6,813 bases of DNA, from assembly GCA_013696535.1 (NCBI GenBank), contig JACCYI010000113.1:1-6813 (forward strand). The letters run 5' to 3'. This document shows positions 6,041 to 6,813 of the stretch, one piece after another (within the stretch, counting starts at the first letter, position 1; the number at the start of each line of letters is the position of its first letter). The notes under the pieces are model-generated. The model did no database searches. It saw only the letters and a list, made by a program, of their open reading frames with translations, and was not told the DNA's origin. The position numbers were made by a program, and so were the translations under genes. Origin of the DNA: Solirubrobacterales bacterium (GTDB lineage Bacteria > Actinomycetota > Thermoleophilia > Solirubrobacterales > Solirubrobacteraceae).

Positions 6041-6422
6041 GCCGACCCTGGTCGCAGGCGCGGGCCCGCCGGGAGCCATAGGCGAGCGCGAGCTCGGTCT
6101 TGAGGCTGGCGTTCTCCTCGCGCAGGCGCTGGTTCTCGGCACGCAGCGTTTCCAGGCGCTGGCGTAGCGACGCCTCGGTTGCGCGCTGGCGGGCGGGGAT
6201 GCCGTCGTCGCGGGCCGGTCCACCGTCGCGCAGCCGCTCGATCTGCGCGCGCAGCGTGGGCTGGGTGTAGAGCCACTGGCGTGAGACGCCGGCGCGGCGA
6301 GCGACCGACTGGAAGCTGACAGCCGCCCCCTCTGCGGCGAGATCGCGCAGCGCCCGCTCGGCGCGCTGCACGGCGCGCTGATGCCGGGCGGCGGCGGCCT
6401 GGGTGAGCGGTTCAGCGGCCAT
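6033..6422 (-). CDS. TnpC-like / DUF6262-family transposition protein
   Basis: This 129-residue protein starts at the ATG at 6422, behind AAGGA at 5-nt spacing, overlapping the TnpB-like stop by 11 nt. An Ala/Arg-rich helix (10-30) leads into a helix-turn-helix (about 35-53, VSFQSVARRAGVSRQWLYTQ). A coiled coil follows at about 80-115 (LRQRLETLRAENQRLREENASL, shown here in part: LRQRLETLRA, ENQRLREENA). The size, HTH plus coiled-coil layout and position directly after the recombinase match TnpC of Tn554 and the DUF6262 proteins that accompany such recombinases. In Tn554, TnpC affects the orientation and efficiency of transposition. The tail (SRRARACDQGRRA) is basic. Confidence 0.75.
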   Translation of the reverse strand: MAAEPLTQAAAARHQRAVQRAERALRDLAAEGAAVSFQSVARRAGVSRQWLYTQPTLRAQIERLRDGGPARDDGIPARQRATEASLRQRLETLRAENQRLREENASLKTELALAYGSRRARACDQGRRA

Positions 6423-6813
6423 CGTCGTCCTTCAGGGCGTCGAGCCCGTCGATGATGCGGATCAGGTTCAGCCGGGCGGGCTCGTTCATCTCGACCAGCC
6501 GCCGGCGCCCGTCGGCCTCGGCTTGGGCGATCAGCTGCTCGGTCCGCGTGAGCTGGTCGCGATGCTGGGCCAGGAACTCGACGTTCGTGAGGAAGCTGTC
6601 GCAGGTCAGGCACGCGTTGGGGTGCCGGCAGGTCTGCTGCAGCGGCAGGCCGCAGTAGCCGTTCGGAAGTGTCTGCTTCGCGCGCGCGAGGTTCTCTAAG
6701 GCCCACGCCGCATCGGACATCGCCCCCGTGTCGGGGAGCGGGATCAACTCGCCACGGATGTCGACGCGCTGCTGAAAGCGCTCCCACTCCCGGCGCAGCG
6801 TCTGGTCCTTGAT
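6412..6813 (-). CDS. Tn554 TnpB-like tyrosine recombinase, C-terminal 133 residues (5' end outside the window)
   Basis: The frame is open to the window edge. The first visible residues, IKDQTLRREWERF, are those that follow the catalytic Tyr region in TnpB-type recombinases, so the catalytic core (R..H-x-x-R..Y) lies off the window. Then come RVDIRGELIPL, WALENLARAKQTLPNGYCGLP and a four-cysteine cluster C-x7-C-x5-C-x2-C (visible residues 54, 62, 68, 71), probably a zinc-binding site. A helical tail with HRDQLTRTEQLIAQAEADG and NLIRIIDGLDAL follows. This cysteine-rich C-terminus separates TnpB-like enzymes from phage integrases. It stops at TGA 6414-6412 inside the start of the TnpC-like gene. 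Confidence 0.75.
   Translation of the reverse strand: MKDQTLRREWERFQQRVDIRGELIPLPDTGAMSDAAWALENLARAKQTLPNGYCGLPLQQTCRHPNACLTCDSFLTNVEFLAQHRDQLTRTEQLIAQAEADGRRRLVEMNEPARLNLIRIIDGLDALKDDDGR

Larger units (their letters stand above)
4178..6813 (-). mobile_element. Tn554-like transposon, cargo-side part (runs off the window)
   Basis: The element is recognised by a TnpB-like recombinase C-terminus and a TnpC-like gene in the order and orientation of Tn554 (tnpA-tnpB-tnpC then cargo). They are followed by a permease and a universal stress protein as cargo. Tn554-family elements insert site-specifically, without terminal inverted repeats or target duplication, so the end cannot be read from repeats. 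I place it where ArdC-like homology ceases (about 4178), with an uncertainty of tens of bases. TnpA and the other end lie beyond 6813. Confidence 0.5.

Noticed and set aside
6041..6787. N-terminal extension of the permease frame to 664 residues
   Set aside because: It lies out of frame across the TnpB- and TnpC-like genes, is Arg/Pro-rich and lacks membrane segments. The permease family starts near 6040.
1..6813. CRISPR array or toxin-antitoxin pair
   Set aside because: No regularly spaced repeats and no small two-gene pair with toxin or antitoxin features were found on either strand.

Overview
The window is GC-rich bacterial DNA. Codon use is strongly G/C at third positions, start codons include TTG and GTG, and Ala/Arg-rich proteins dominate. 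The gene families present (YncE-like propeller fused to a phosphoesterase, a Tn554-type recombinase with a DUF6262/TnpC-like partner, an ArdC-like fragment) suggest an actinomycetote. Lineage below phylum cannot be fixed from the sequence alone.

Left third (1-3315). A minus-strand ruin lies first: the N-terminal quarter to third of an ArsR-family repressor (starts at 526) runs into unrelated sequence and is followed by what looks like the C-terminal end of an alpha/beta hydrolase (38-250). The regulator's promoter looks intact, with TTGACA-17-TATCTT and two matching palindromes whose centres are 40 bp apart. Then comes the one large intact gene of this part (694-3315, plus strand), a secreted 873-residue protein with an N-terminal YncE-like beta-propeller and a C-terminal phosphoesterase domain. 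It starts at a TTG behind a clear Shine-Dalgarno.

Middle (3274-4185). A minus-strand TSUP (TauE/SafE-like) permease fragment is broken by a one-base frameshift at 3625-3627 and lacks its second half. It converges on the phosphoesterase gene. At 3782-3822 (minus strand) is the 3' half of a tRNA-Cys (anticodon loop to discriminator) with no 5' half, as expected for the chromosomal copy of an attachment site left after integration into a tRNA gene. The orientation implies that the integrated element lies to the right. Just inside that side are a strongly structured leader of nested hairpins (3925-4021) and a plus-strand ArdC-like antirestriction gene cut off after about 50 codons (4030-4185).

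Right part (about 4178-6813). This is a minus-strand cassette reading leftward: the C-terminus of a Tn554 TnpB-like tyrosine recombinase (runs off the window), a TnpC/DUF6262-like DNA-binding protein, an ArsB/SLC13-type permease and a universal stress protein. The genes overlap by 11, 8 and 4 nt, so recombination genes and cargo appear to form one translationally coupled operon. The cassette end falls where the ArdC-like homology stops, so the simplest reading is a Tn554-like transposon that landed in the ArdC-like gene of an island itself inserted at tRNA-Cys. That nested order is an inference; the right-hand ends lie outside the window.
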